This document shows positions 7,244 through 15,326 of a DNA stretch of 15,427 nt, one piece after another. The position numbers were made by a program, and so were the translations under genes. The stretch's first letter is position 1, and each line of letters starts with the position of its first letter. The notes beneath the pieces were generated by a model that searched no databases, was not told the origin of the DNA, and was given only the letters and a program-made list of their open reading frames with translations. This DNA comes from an uncultured Veillonella sp. (lineage in GTDB: Bacteria; Bacillota; Negativicutes; Veillonellales; Veillonellaceae): the NCBI GenBank assembly GCA_900552445.1, contig URZS01000006.1, forward strand, positions 1-15,427, in the 5' to 3' direction.

Positions 7244-8523
7244 TAGTACATAGGCTCTGGAGCTACTTTGCCAGCTACATAGCGTTCTACGATGTATCGA
7301 TCATCGCCTACGTATAGCCAGCGTTCCAACCGCTCTTCTAAGGAACGTTCATTAGGATCAAATAACGTCGTATCATCGATAACAAGAGCATCAAGTTCAC
7401 AACCTTTTTCAAAGCTACCCACCTTACCGAAGAACTTGCCACCGCCCTTTGTAGCCATATAGAAAGCTTCACTCAATGTAAGTGGCGCATACGTTTGATC
7501 GACTTCCACCCATTTCATCTTGGATAATCCAATGGCTTCTGTAAGAACCTTCGCCATAGATACAATATGTCCACCAGAAATATCGGAACCTAAGCCAATA
7601 GGTATTTTCCGTTCATACAATTTACGAATCGGTGCAATGCCACTAGATAAATTTACATTTGAATACGGGCAATGAGACACCATGGTTTGTGTTTCTGCCA
7701 TGCGGTCCATTTCTACATCACTTAAATGAATACAATGAGCCACCACTGTCGGAACCTTCCCCATAAGATGATGTTCATAGTACACATCTGTATAATTAGC
7801 CGCCTCAGGATGTAAGGCTGCTACCCAGTCAATTTCACCATGATTTTCAGACAAGTGCGATTGAACTGGCACATTATACTCTTCTGCCAAGTTACCTAAA
7901 CCGCTCATTAACTCGCTTGTACAGGATGGAACAAAACGAGGGGTAATAATTGGCTTTACTAAAGGACCAAATTGAGCTGATGCTTCTAACCAAGCTTTAG
8001 TATCAGCTAGGGATTGATGTGTGTCTTCAATCAAAAATTCCGGACTGTTGCGGTCCATGTTGACCTTGCCTACATAGGCAAACAAACCTGCTTTTTGTAA
8101 GAGCTCCATCAATACTAATGTACTATCTTTATGAATCGTACCAAACAAGATGCTTCGCGTCGTACCATTTCGCCATAAGTCGTGAACAAAGGCGCCATAT
8201 ACTAAACGAGCATACTCTTGATCACTAAACTTTGCTTCCTCTGGGAAGGTATACGTTTCAAGCCAAGGTAAGAGTTCCTTATCCATACCTAAACCGCGAT
8301 TACAATATTGCGGTGCATGAGCATGAGTATCCACAAAACCTGGGATGATAAGATGATCACCATAATCCGAAATCGGATGTTCTGCATATGCTGGTGGTAT
8401 ACTTTCACCGCAATGAACAACTACACCATCGACGGCAATAACATAACCTTGTTGAATCGCTACAAATTCTGATGGCCGTGGTGTATATAAAATATTTCCT
8501 TTTAGAATAATTGTTGAATTCAT
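7243..8523 (-). CDS. guaD: Guanine deaminase, amidohydrolase family
   Basis: GuaD hydrolyses guanine to xanthine and ammonia in the cytoplasm, using one zinc. The 426-residue protein has the family signature PGFVDTHAHAPQY with zinc ligands His67 and His69. Others are His223 with Glu226 in QSHLSEN, His263 in VAHCIHLS, and the catalytic Asp314 in GLGSDISGG. PGFVDTHxHAPQ is characteristic of guanine deaminases rather than of related chlorohydrolases or cytosine deaminases. The ATG at 8523 is preceded by GAGGAGG four bases away. An in-frame ATG at 8538 contains part of that site and is rejected. It lies 104 bases after the purine permease, under the same riboswitch, so import of guanine and its first breakdown step are linked. 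Xanthine made here could feed purine fermentation. Confidence 0.93.
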   Translation of the reverse strand: MNSTIILKGNILYTPRPSEFVAIQQGYVIAVDGVVVHCGESIPPAYAEHPISDYGDHLIIPGFVDTHAHAPQYCNRGLGMDKELLPWLETYTFPEEAKFSDQEYARLVYGAFVHDLWRNGTTRSILFGTIHKDSTLVLMELLQKAGLFAYVGKVNMDRNSPEFLIEDTHQSLADTKAWLEASAQFGPLVKPIITPRFVPSCTSELMSGLGNLAEEYNVPVQSHLSENHGEIDWVAALHPEAANYTDVYYEHHLMGKVPTVVAHCIHLSDVEMDRMAETQTMVSHCPYSNVNLSSGIAPIRKLYERKIPIGLGSDISGGHIVSMAKVLTEAIGLSKMKWVEVDQTYAPLTLSEAFYMATKGGGKFFGKVGSFEKGCELDALVIDDTTLFDPNERSLEERLERWLYVGDDRYIVERYVAGKVAPEPMY

Positions 8524-8561
8524 ATAACCTCCTCGCATGTTCAGGATTATAGATGAGTCGT

Positions 8562-8612
8562 TCTATACCACATGCTAGATCAATTTCAATCATTATACAA
8601 TGCTATATGATT
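8562..8612 (-). promoter_or_regulatory. Possible internal promoter and dyad before guaD
   Basis: In the 104-base gap between permease and guaD, the minus strand has TTGAAA (8584-8589), a 16-base spacer and an extended -10 (TGG then TATAGA, 8562-8567). Just upstream is a 25-base near-palindrome (8588-8612, outer arms AATCAT/ATGATT). It may allow guaD expression independent of the riboswitch. Confidence 0.35.
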
Positions 8613-8627
8613 CATAGTATAGGTCTA

Positions 8628-9971
8628 TTAAATGGCAAAGTGAATAATAAATGCCAATGTCATGATATACATAATAGGATGAATTTCATGACGACGACCT
8701 GTAGTCAATTTAATCAATGTATAAGAGATAAAGCCGAAAGATAAGCCTTGAGCAATACTAAATGTTAAAGGCATAAGAAGAATTGTTAAGAATGCTGGCA
8801 ATGCTTCTGTAAAGTCAGTAAAGTCAATATGTGTTACTTCACTCATCATAAATACGCCAATTGTGATAAGTACCGGTGCTGTCGCTTGTGGTGGCACCAA
8901 TAAGAACAATGGTGCAAAGAACAAGGCTACCAAGTACAAAAGACCTGTTACAACGGCTGTAAGACCTGTACGACCACCGTCGGCAACGGCTGCCGCACTT
9001 TCAATGTAAGAAGTAACTGTAGAAGTACCTACAACGGCACCTGCTGCAGCACCAATAGAAGTACATAACAAAGCTTTGTCTAAACCTTCGAACTTACCAT
9101 CTTCATTGACCAAATTTGCTTTTCTCGTTACACCGATCAATGTGCCGATATTATCAAACATATCTACAATAGTGATGGAGAAAATGATAGAGAAAATACC
9201 ATATTTAATAGCACCCATTATATCTAGTTGCGCAAATGTATCAACTGGAACTGGTGGCACCAAGTTAAAGATATCCGCACTTGTAGCAGGCATCTTAGTT
9301 AAGCCTAAGGCCATTGCTGCAATTGTAGTGATAGCCATGCCGATTAGCAAGCCGCCTTTAACTTGTTTTGCAAGCAAAATACTAGTAATAAATAAGCCTA
9401 ATAAAGTCAATAATACAGCTGGATCTTGCATATTACCTAGTGTTACAAAGGTAGCATTATTAGGTACGATAATATGAGCATTTTTAAAACCGATAAAAGC
9501 AACGAATAAACCAATACCTACACCAATAGATGTTTTCAGCACTTGTGGAATACCATCTACAATTTTGTTAAGAACTTTAGTAACCGTTAAAATAACAAAT
9601 ACTGTACCGGAAATAAAAACAGCACCTAATGCAGTTTGCCAGCTAAGACCCATGGCGCCACAAATAGTGTACGAGAAGAACGCACTGAGACCAAGTCCTG
9701 GTGCTACGATAACAGGAACATTAGCCACTAAACCGATAAGCATGGTCGCAAAAGCTGTTGTTAACACAACCGCTGCCACTGCACTAGCATGCGGCATGCC
9801 TGATACAGATAATAAGTTTGGTATTACTGCCAGAATATATACTGACGCAATAAACATCGTAATACCTGCAAAGAATTCAGTTTTCACTGACGTGCCATGT
9901 TGGGTTAACTTGAAAAAGCGATCAAGAAAACCATTTGCTTCATTAGTTCTTTCGTACTCCATTGAACTCAT
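8628..9971 (-). CDS. NCS2-family purine permease (PbuG/AzgA-like guanine/hypoxanthine transporter)
   Basis: The 447-residue protein is highly hydrophobic with about 12-14 membrane segments and matches the AzgA/PbuG branch of nucleobase-cation symporters. Landmarks are FFAGITMFIASVYILAV in the first segment, NVPVIVAPGLGLSAFFSY in the third, and VDMFDNIGTLIGVTRKANL in the eighth. The last has the family's acidic residue, equivalent to DxFDTxGTLxGV. STVTSYIESAAAVADGGRTG is the second conserved motif. The branch imports guanine, hypoxanthine or adenine with protons. The guanine-class riboswitch upstream and guanine deaminase downstream point to guanine, with hypoxanthine or xanthine possible. ATG 9971 was chosen because GGAGG lies eight bases before it. 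TTG 9986 overlaps that site and ATG 9962 is further away. Confidence 0.92.
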   Translation of the reverse strand: MSSMEYERTNEANGFLDRFFKLTQHGTSVKTEFFAGITMFIASVYILAVIPNLLSVSGMPHASAVAAVVLTTAFATMLIGLVANVPVIVAPGLGLSAFFSYTICGAMGLSWQTALGAVFISGTVFVILTVTKVLNKIVDGIPQVLKTSIGVGIGLFVAFIGFKNAHIIVPNNATFVTLGNMQDPAVLLTLLGLFITSILLAKQVKGGLLIGMAITTIAAMALGLTKMPATSADIFNLVPPVPVDTFAQLDIMGAIKYGIFSIIFSITIVDMFDNIGTLIGVTRKANLVNEDGKFEGLDKALLCTSIGAAAGAVVGTSTVTSYIESAAAVADGGRTGLTAVVTGLLYLVALFFAPLFLLVPPQATAPVLITIGVFMMSEVTHIDFTDFTEALPAFLTILLMPLTFSIAQGLSFGFISYTLIKLTTGRRHEIHPIMYIMTLAFIIHFAI

Positions 9972-10016
9972 CTCACATTCCTCCAAACTTTTAGAAAAGA
10001 AATAAAATAGATAAAT

Positions 10017-10060
10017 AAAAAACGACTACAAGAGCATCATGAAGAAGCTCTTGTAGTCGT
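10017..10060 (-). terminator. Riboswitch-controlled terminator before the purine permease
   Basis: Perfect 14-base arms (10047-10060 and 10022-10035) enclose an 11-base loop, followed on the minus strand by six T (10017-10022). The 5' arm contains the aptamer's P1 3' strand, the J3/1 junction and the end of P3. Aptamer and terminator therefore cannot form together. Confidence 0.92.
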
Positions 10061-10114
10061 AAATTTCGGCTTACGCTAGAAAGCCTTGACCCATCCCGTC
10101 AAGGTTATACAAGA
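10049..10114 (-). promoter_or_regulatory. Guanine-class purine riboswitch aptamer
   Basis: The minus strand folds as a three-way purine aptamer. P1 is TCTTGTA (10114-10108) with TACAAGA (10055-10049). P2 is CCTTGAC/GTCAAGG (10104-10098, 10090-10084) with loop GGGATGG. P3 is CGTAA/TTACG (10075-10071, 10062-10058) with loop GCCGAAAT. Core bases equal those of the xpt aptamer: U22 (10107), U47 (10082), U51 (10078) and C74 (10056); the C predicts guanine or hypoxanthine rather than adenine. The 46-53 pair is C-G instead of G-C, a compensatory change supporting the fold. Deviations are G at the L2 position equivalent to U34 and absence of the flipped-out U63. Loop bases GG and CC for the kissing contact are kept. 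It precedes the purine permease and guanine deaminase. Confidence 0.88.
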
Positions 10115-10237
10115 TTAGCAATATGTCTATACAGTTAATCCTTATCTGCTATTTACTATTGATAAGGCTAAATAAGAAATTTTCATTTTATGAATTTTTC
10201 TCATATTTATTATGCTAATAATAGAATCTATGCACTT

Positions 10238-10266
10238 AGTATAAAGTTATTTTTATACACTGTCAA
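10238..10266 (-). promoter_or_regulatory. Promoter of the riboswitch-permease-guaD unit
   Basis: Perfect TTGACA (10261-10266), a 17-base spacer and TATACT (10238-10243) on the minus strand. Transcription should start near 10231, leaving about 115 bases before the aptamer. That segment (10115-10230) holds a CCTTATC/GATAAGG stem (10140-10167) and an AT-rich imperfect hairpin near 10176-10200, but no gene. Confidence 0.85.
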
Positions 10267-10277
10267 TAATTATTAAT

Positions 10278-10315
10278 AAAAAAAAGGCTCCCTACTCAAA
10301 GAATAGGGAGCCTTT
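10278..10315 (-). terminator. Rho-independent terminator of greA-lysS
   Basis: Twelve-base perfect arms AAAGGCTCCCTA (10283-10294) and TAGGGAGCCTTT (10304-10315), a nine-base loop and a run of eight T (10278-10285) on the minus strand. It starts about 10 bases after the lysS stop. Confidence 0.96.
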
Positions 10316-10325
10316 ATATGTTAGA

Positions 10326-11849
10326 TTATTCAGCTGCTTCTTCTTCAGCTTCAATATGCTTAGGAGCTTCTGGTTTCATCAATGGGAACAACAATACATC
10401 GCGGATGGATGCAGAGTCCGTTAAGAACATAACAAGACGGTCGATACCAACACCTAAACCAGCTGTTGGAGGTAAACCATATTCAAGAGCTGTAACGAAG
10501 TCTTCATCCATACGGTGAGCTTCATCATCGCCAGCTTCACGTTCTTTTAATTGATCCAAGAAACGTTGTTTTTGATCGATTGGGTCATTTAACTCGGAGA
10601 AGCCGTTTGCCAATTCACGACCATAAATGAACGCTTCAAAACGTTCTGTAGCCAATGGGTTTTCACGACTTGCTTTAGCAAGTGGAGAAATTTCCTTTGG
10701 ATGACCATATACGATAGTTGGTTGAATCAAGTTTTCTTCTACATAATCTTCGAAGCAAGCATTTAAGATTTTACCAATACCATCGTTATCTGTGTATTCT
10801 ACATTCAAACGATCTGCAATAGCACGAGCTTCTTCAACAGTAGTTACTGCATCAAAGTCTTCACCAGTGTATTTTTTTACACCTTCTGCCATTGTGATAC
10901 GGTTCCAAGGTGGAGTCAAATTGATTTCAGTACCTTGGTATGTGATTTCTTGTGTACCTAGAACCTCTTGAGCACAGTAGGACACAAGGTTTTCTGTTAA
11001 GCGAATTGCATCCTCTACATCGCCATAAGCTTGGTAGGATTCAATAGTAGTGAATTCTGGATTATGACGATTATCGATACCTTCGTTACGGAAACAACGG
11101 TTCATTTCGAACACGCGATCCATACCACCAACGATTAAACGTTTGAGGTACAATTCTGGCGCAATACGCATGTAGATATCAATATCGAGCGCATTGTGAT
11201 GTGTAATGAACGGACGAGCTGCCGCACCACCAGGGATAGCATGCATCATTGGTGTTTCCACTTCCATGAAGCCATCACGCATCATGTATTCACGAATTTT
11301 AGCAACGATTTGGGATCGTTTAACAAATGTATCACGCACTTCAGGATTTACAATCAAATCAACATAACGCTGACGGTAACGAAGTTCTGTATCTTTTAAA
11401 CCATGCCATTTTTCAGGTAATGGACGTAAAGATTTGGATAACAATGTTAATTTATCGACTTTAATTGTAACTTCGCCTGTATGAGTTTTAAATACGTGAC
11501 CTTCGATACCTACGATATCACCGATATCGAGCATTTTTACGTATTTATAGTTATCTTCGCCCAAGACATCTTTACGGAAGTATACTTGAATATCGCCAGA
11601 TTTATCACGCACGTTCGCAAATGCCGTTTTACCATGGGAACGAATTGTCATCAAGCGACCTGCAATAACTACAGGTTGACCATCATATTTCAAGAAGAAG
11701 TCATCTTTGATTTCTTTTGCATGATCTTTTACAACAAAACGTTGACCAAATGGATAAATGCCATCTGCTTCGTATTCAGCCAATTTATCGCGGCGAATTT
11801 GCATTTGCTCATTCAGCTCTTCTTGTACATTTTTAATTTCTTCACTCAT
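10326..11849 (-). CDS. lysS: Lysyl-tRNA synthetase, class II
   Basis: LysRS attaches lysine to tRNA-Lys in the cytoplasm. The 507-residue protein has the N-terminal OB-fold anticodon-binding domain (about 55-150; [15 protein letters not shown] is its first strand region), then the class II core. Motif 2 lies around [20 protein letters not shown] and motif 3 around [16 protein letters not shown]. The domain ends with [13 protein letters not shown], as usual in bacterial class II LysRS. The tail [14 protein letters not shown] is acidic. ATG 11849 is preceded by GAGG at a spacing of seven to eight. It lies 29 bases after the greA stop with no promoter between, so it is co-transcribed with greA, an arrangement common in Firmicutes. 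No T-box precedes it. Confidence 0.97.
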   Translation of the reverse strand: MSEEIKNVQEELNEQMQIRRDKLAEYEADGIYPFGQRFVVKDHAKEIKDDFFLKYDGQPVVIAGRLMTIRSHGKTAFANVRDKSGDIQVYFRKDVLGEDNYKYVKMLDIGDIVGIEGHVFKTHTGEVTIKVDKLTLLSKSLRPLPEKWHGLKDTELRYRQRYVDLIVNPEVRDTFVKRSQIVAKIREYMMRDGFMEVETPMMHAIPGGAAARPFITHHNALDIDIYMRIAPELYLKRLIVGGMDRVFEMNRCFRNEGIDNRHNPEFTTIESYQAYGDVEDAIRLTENLVSYCAQEVLGTQEITYQGTEINLTPPWNRITMAEGVKKYTGEDFDAVTTVEEARAIADRLNVEYTDNDGIGKILNACFEDYVEENLIQPTIVYGHPKEISPLAKASRENPLATERFEAFIYGRELANGFSELNDPIDQKQRFLDQLKEREAGDDEAHRMDEDFVTALEYGLPPTAGLGVGIDRLVMFLTDSASIRDVLLFPLMKPEAPKHIEAEEEAAE

Positions 11850-11878
11850 GTTATCGCCTCTTCGTCAGTAAATGTAAA

Positions 11879-12352
11879 TTATTGGATTGCTAACACTTTG
11901 AATGTTACAGGACCATCTGGTGTGGAAACCTCTACTTCATCACCTTTGCGTTTGCCCAAAATAGCTTTACCTACAGGAGATTCGTTAGAGATACGATTGT
12001 TAAATGGATCCGCTTCAGAGGAACCAACGATAACATATTCTAATTCATCATTGTACAGTGTATCTAATACAGTTACTTTGCTACCTACGGATACAACATC
12101 ACCTTTTACGGATTCGTCGATGATTTTCGCAGTGTTAATTTTATTTTCTAACTCTACAATATGACCTTCGATGAAAGCTTGTTCATTTTTTGCATCATCA
12201 TATTCTGAGTTTTCACTGATATCGCCATATTCAATAGCTGTCTTAATACGTTCAGATACTTCGATACGACGTACAGATTTATAGTACGCTAATTCTTCTT
12301 CTAATTTCTTTAAACCGTCGGCGGTAAGTAATGTTTCTTTTACGTCTGCCAT
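11879..12352 (-). CDS. greA: Transcription elongation factor GreA
   Basis: GreA inserts an N-terminal coiled coil into the RNA polymerase secondary channel and stimulates cleavage of backtracked RNA. At 157 residues it is standard length. The coil spans about residues 10-75, with the acidic tip Asp44 and Glu47 in [11 protein letters not shown], which coordinate the catalytic magnesium. The C-terminal FKBP-like domain (about 80-157) has the usual [22 protein letters not shown] segment. The ATG at 12352 has a GGGG ribosome site about five bases upstream. The gene starts a two-gene unit with lysS from a consensus promoter. A hairpin with a T-tract lies in its leader, suggesting premature termination or attenuation. 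Confidence 0.97.
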   Translation of the reverse strand: MADVKETLLTADGLKKLEEELAYYKSVRRIEVSERIKTAIEYGDISENSEYDDAKNEQAFIEGHIVELENKINTAKIIDESVKGDVVSVGSKVTVLDTLYNDELEYVIVGSSEADPFNNRISNESPVGKAILGKRKGDEVEVSTPDGPVTFKVLAIQ

Positions 12353-12386
12353 GGGTACCCCACTCTTTCTACATATAAATAATAAG

Positions 12387-12414
12387 AAAAAGTGCCATAG
12401 TAAGATGACACCTT
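12387..12414 (-). terminator. Terminator-like hairpin in the greA leader
   Basis: Ten-base arms (12405-12414 with 12389-12398) pair with two G-T wobbles around a six-base loop. Five T and then CTT follow on the minus strand. It begins roughly 20 bases after the predicted start of transcription and ends 35 bases before the greA ATG, so it can only act on greA-lysS transcripts or on read-through from dusB. Confidence 0.6.
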
Positions 12415-12441
12415 GTCTTTTGTTTCTAAATTATCTCAATC

Positions 12442-12470
12442 ATTATATAAAAATACTATTCATTTGTCAA
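12442..12470 (-). promoter_or_regulatory. Consensus promoter of greA-lysS
   Basis: The minus strand has TTGACA (12465-12470), a 17-base spacer and TATAAT (12442-12447), a perfect match to the housekeeping consensus. The -35 begins six bases after the dusB stop codon. Confidence 0.9.
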
Positions 12471-12475
12471 TCTGA

Positions 12476-13462
12476 CTACATGGCAGCCAGTATGTTACGG
12501 TATGATTCCAACTCATTATGAAAGCTTGTTACAGTATGAATTGTATTCACACGATTGCGCCAATATGCAGATTCAGGCAGTCCCTTCATATACCACCCTG
12601 CATGAGTTCGTATTTCCTTAACGGCCATACTTTCACCCTTATATTGGCATAACAAATCAAAATGTTTTAATAGCATATCAAGACGCTCAATATCTGTAGG
12701 CGCCGGTAATATTTCACCAGTCGCCAAATAATGGTGAATACGACCGAAGATCCAAGGATTCCCCTGTGCACCACGGCCAACCATTACCGCATCACAACCC
12801 GTTTCATCGAGCATGCGCTTCGCATCTTCAGGCTCTACTATATCGCCATTACCAATAACCGGTACAGACACAGCCTCTTTTACAGCCTTAATATAAGACC
12901 AATCAGCATGACCACTGTACATTTGCTCCTTAGTACGACCATGTACAGCAATAGCTGCCACACCTGTTGATTCGATGCGCTTAGCAAATTCCACAACATT
13001 GATAGAATCACTATCCCAACCGATGCGCATTTTTACGGTTACAGGCACATCAACGGCCTTAACTGCAGCCTCAGCTACACGAGCTGCTAAATCTGGATTT
13101 TTCATAAGCGCAGAACCATCACCAGAAGAAACAACTTTTTTAACAGGACAGCCCATATTAATGTCTACAATCTCTGCCCCCGCATCGGCTACAACCTTAG
13201 CTCCGATTGCAATAGCTTCTGGATTGGAACCAAAGATTTGCATAGATACAGGACGTTCTACCTCTTCAATACGCAACAATTCATGGGTGCGTTCATTTTT
13301 ATATTTAATGCCCATGGCGCTAACCATTTCGGTGCAAACCAAGGCGGCCCCATGCTCTTTAGCAAGTAAGCGATAGGCAATATCGCTTACCCCTGCCATA
13401 GGCGCTAATATGGCTTGACCATCAATTTTGACAGCCCCAATTTGCCACTGTTTATTATTCAT
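12476..13462 (-). CDS. dusB: tRNA-dihydrouridine synthase, DusB-like
   Basis: Dus enzymes reduce specific uridines of the tRNA D-loop to dihydrouridine with FMN and NADPH. The 328-residue protein has an FMN-binding TIM barrel (about 10-250) with APMAGVSD near the start and the catalytic Cys105 in [10 protein letters not shown]. It also has Lys144 and Arg146 in VKMRIGWD, His174 in [13 protein letters not shown], and the FMN phosphate motif VIGNGDI...[15 protein letters not shown] helical tRNA-binding domain follows. SSGDGSALM replaces the more usual GAGSALL after the active site. The ATG at 13462 has an AGGGG about 12 bases upstream, a long spacing. It follows the coaX terminator by only 20 bases. 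The birA-coaX-dusB-greA-lysS order is common in Firmicutes. Confidence 0.94.
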   Translation of the reverse strand: MNNKQWQIGAVKIDGQAILAPMAGVSDIAYRLLAKEHGAALVCTEMVSAMGIKYKNERTHELLRIEEVERPVSMQIFGSNPEAIAIGAKVVADAGAEIVDINMGCPVKKVVSSGDGSALMKNPDLAARVAEAAVKAVDVPVTVKMRIGWDSDSINVVEFAKRIESTGVAAIAVHGRTKEQMYSGHADWSYIKAVKEAVSVPVIGNGDIVEPEDAKRMLDETGCDAVMVGRGAQGNPWIFGRIHHYLATGEILPAPTDIERLDMLLKHFDLLCQYKGESMAVKEIRTHAGWYMKGLPESAYWRNRVNTIHTVTSFHNELESYRNILAAM

Positions 13463-13482
13463 ATAATTCTATATCCCCTAAC

Positions 13483-13509
13483 AAAAAGGGTACAGCATAA
13501 GCTGTACCC
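13483..13509 (-). terminator. Rho-independent terminator between coaX and dusB
   Basis: Nine-base perfect arms GGGTACAGC (13488-13496) and GCTGTACCC (13501-13509) enclose a four-base loop, followed by five T (13483-13487) on the minus strand. The T-tract ends 20 bases before the dusB ATG. Confidence 0.88.
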
Positions 13510-13525
13510 GAATGTACACTACTTC

Positions 13526-13550
13526 GTTACATATACGTAACTATATTATA
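13526..13550 (-). promoter_or_regulatory. Possible dusB promoter and dyad upstream of the terminator
   Basis: A TATAAT (13545-13550, minus strand) with only a poor -35 is followed by a 16-base near-palindrome (13526-13541, GTTAC/GTAAC ends). If used, its transcript would pass through the 13483-13509 terminator before dusB, making that hairpin an attenuator. Confidence 0.3.
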
Positions 13551-13556
13551 GTAGCA

Positions 13557-14324
13557 TTATTTATTTCTTTCGTAAATAAGGCGTAAACCTTCTAATGTAA
13601 GCATTGGTTCTACATGGTCAATACAGTCTGTAGCACTGCTGATAAGCTGTGCCAAACCACCTGTAGCAACTACAGTTACATGATTTCCCATTTCCGCTTT
13701 CATACGAGACACGAGGCCTTCTACTTGACCTACATAACCGTAGAACATACCAGATTGCATAGAAGACACCGTATTTCGGCAAATGACTTGTCCTGGGTCT
13801 CTCACATCGATACGAGGTAATTTGGCTGCCCGTTGGAATAAAGCTTCTGCAGAAATTGTTACCCCTGGAGTAATAACTCCGCCCACATAATCGCCATTAC
13901 CTTGTACTGCACAATAGGTAGTTGCCGTACCAAAGTCGATAATAATCAAGTCACCCTTGTATTTTTCATGAGCTGCTACAGCATTTACGATGCGATCCGC
14001 ACCGACCTCACGGGGATTATCATATTTAATAGCAATACCTGTTTTAGTACCAGGTCCAACAATGAGAGGATTCACATTAAAATACCGTAAGCATACCCGT
14101 TCTAATGTAGGCATCAATGGTGGTACAACTGAGGAAATGATAATATCTTTAATATCTTTCACATCCACTTTCCGGTCGTGGAAGAACAAGTTCATCATCA
14201 ACATGCCATATTCATCAGTGGTCCGAACCCGATCCGTGGAAATACGCCAGTGCCCCACAAGCTCAGTCTTGTCGTATACACCGAGAACAATATTGGTGTT
14301 CCCCACATCAATCACTAATAACAT
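13557..14324 (-). CDS. coaX: Type III pantothenate kinase
   Basis: CoaX phosphorylates pantothenate, the first step of coenzyme A synthesis, in the cytoplasm. It belongs to the ASKHA fold and is not feedback-inhibited by CoA like type I. The 255-residue length is normal. Motifs are the phosphate loop [11 protein letters not shown] with Asp6, the VGADRI motif (108-112), [10 protein letters not shown] (128-137) with the second acidic residue, and VGGVITPG (147-154). The ATG at 14324 has AGGAGG six bases upstream. That ribosome site overlaps the birA stop codon (TAG at 14334-14336), indicating translational coupling with birA. CoA and biotin metabolism are thereby paired in one transcript. Confidence 0.96.
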   Translation of the reverse strand: MLLVIDVGNTNIVLGVYDKTELVGHWRISTDRVRTTDEYGMLMMNLFFHDRKVDVKDIKDIIISSVVPPLMPTLERVCLRYFNVNPLIVGPGTKTGIAIKYDNPREVGADRIVNAVAAHEKYKGDLIIIDFGTATTYCAVQGNGDYVGGVITPGVTISAEALFQRAAKLPRIDVRDPGQVICRNTVSSMQSGMFYGYVGQVEGLVSRMKAEMGNHVTVVATGGLAQLISSATDCIDHVEPMLTLEGLRLIYERNK

Positions 14325-14333
14325 GAATGCCTC

Positions 14334-15308
14334 CTATTTACGCGGACGAATTGATACGTCCCCTGCCATAACACGTTTAACAGTCCCATCCGGGATTCTT
14401 ACTAATAAATTACCATCTTCATCAATATCGGTTGCTACCCCTTCATAGGTATTACCAGGAGCACGAACCTCTATGTCTTCACCGAGAGTCACCGATAATT
14501 GACGCCATTCATTGAGAGTTTCCTCAAAGCCGCTATCAAGAACATCATAATATTGCTGCTCTAAGGATTCTAATATAATTCTAAAAGCTTCCGTCCGCTC
14601 AATATCGATCCCTTCCATCGTGAGGGATGTAGCAATTAATTTTAATTCTTCTGGCAGTTCTTCTTGTTTCGTTTTAACATTGACACCAATGCCCATCACA
14701 ATATGAGAGATTTCCTCCATAGAGCCGGACATCTCTGTTAAGATCCCTACCAATTTACGGCCATTCACTAGAATATCATTAGGCCACTTAATACCCGCAT
14801 CAGTGAGCCCCATTTTATGGAATGCCTTTGTTAATGCCACTGCGGCCATCAAAGTGCACTTTGGTGCTTCTACAGGCGCAAAATCAGGGCGCAAGATAAG
14901 ACTAAACCATAGACCTTTACCAAATGGTGAATACCAGCCACGAGATAAACGACCACGACCAGCTGCTTGCTCTTCTGTAACGACAACGGTACCTTCTTCA
15001 GCACCTTGTTGAGCTAATCGACGAGCTTCTAGGTTTGTAGACTCTGTAACATCCATATAAACATATCGTTTACCAAACACATCGGTCTTTAAGATTTGCT
15101 TCATGGCCAATGGACTTAACAAATCAGGTTCCTCCAATAATCGATACCCCCTCTTGGTATAAGATTCTATTTTGTAGCCTTTTTGACGTAACGCCTTGAT
15201 ATGTTTCCAAATTGCTGTGCGCGAAACATGGCATGCTTCGGACATATCTTGTCCCGATACGAAACTACCTTGGTTTTGTCTCAAGAATTCTAGCACTTCA
15301 TCACGCAT
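14334..15308 (-). CDS. birA: Biotin--protein ligase and biotin repressor BirA
   Basis: BirA makes biotinyl-AMP and transfers biotin to carrier domains of biotin enzymes. With its N-terminal helix-turn-helix it also represses biotin genes. The 324-residue protein has the winged helix at about 1-60 (VSRTAIWKHIKALRQKGY is the recognition region). The catalytic domain carries GRGRLSRGWYSP (117-128), KWPNDIL (174-180) and the active-site Lys185 in GRKLVGIL. A C-terminal SH3-like domain follows (about 278-324). The presence of the DNA-binding domain marks it as the regulatory, bifunctional type. ATG 15308 is preceded by AAGGGG about nine bases away. A palindrome resembling biotin-operator half-sites lies between promoter and start, suggesting autoregulation. 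Confidence 0.96.
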   Translation of the reverse strand: MRDEVLEFLRQNQGSFVSGQDMSEACHVSRTAIWKHIKALRQKGYKIESYTKRGYRLLEEPDLLSPLAMKQILKTDVFGKRYVYMDVTESTNLEARRLAQQGAEEGTVVVTEEQAAGRGRLSRGWYSPFGKGLWFSLILRPDFAPVEAPKCTLMAAVALTKAFHKMGLTDAGIKWPNDILVNGRKLVGILTEMSGSMEEISHIVMGIGVNVKTKQEELPEELKLIATSLTMEGIDIERTEAFRIILESLEQQYYDVLDSGFEETLNEWRQLSVTLGEDIEVRAPGNTYEGVATDIDEDGNLLVRIPDGTVKRVMAGDVSIRPRK

Positions 15309-15326
15309 AGTTTAGAGCCCCTTTCT

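Noticed and set aside
9565..10005. A 146-codon plus-strand open frame opposite the purine permease
   Set aside because: It mirrors the permease coding sequence and shows no independent features. The opposite strand encodes conserved NCS2 motifs.
10049..10114. Adenine or 2'-deoxyguanosine specificity for the aptamer
   Set aside because: Adenine switches carry U at the 74 position, where this one has C. The 2'-deoxyguanosine class changes U51, which is kept here.
10162..10224. A 20-codon minus-strand reading frame (MRKIHKMKISY...) in the permease leader as a leader peptide
   Set aside because: No ribosome site precedes its ATG and the peptide has no run of a regulatory amino acid. The riboswitch explains the control.
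11850..11878. Separate lysS promoter or T-box
   Set aside because: The gap after greA is 29 bases and holds only the ribosome binding site, so lysS is read from the greA promoter.
11481..12164. A 227-codon open frame on the plus strand opposite lysS and greA
   Set aside because: It lies antisense to two well-supported genes, is rich in Phe, Ile and Asn runs typical of a reversed frame, has no recognisable family and spans the intergenic gap without a ribosome site.
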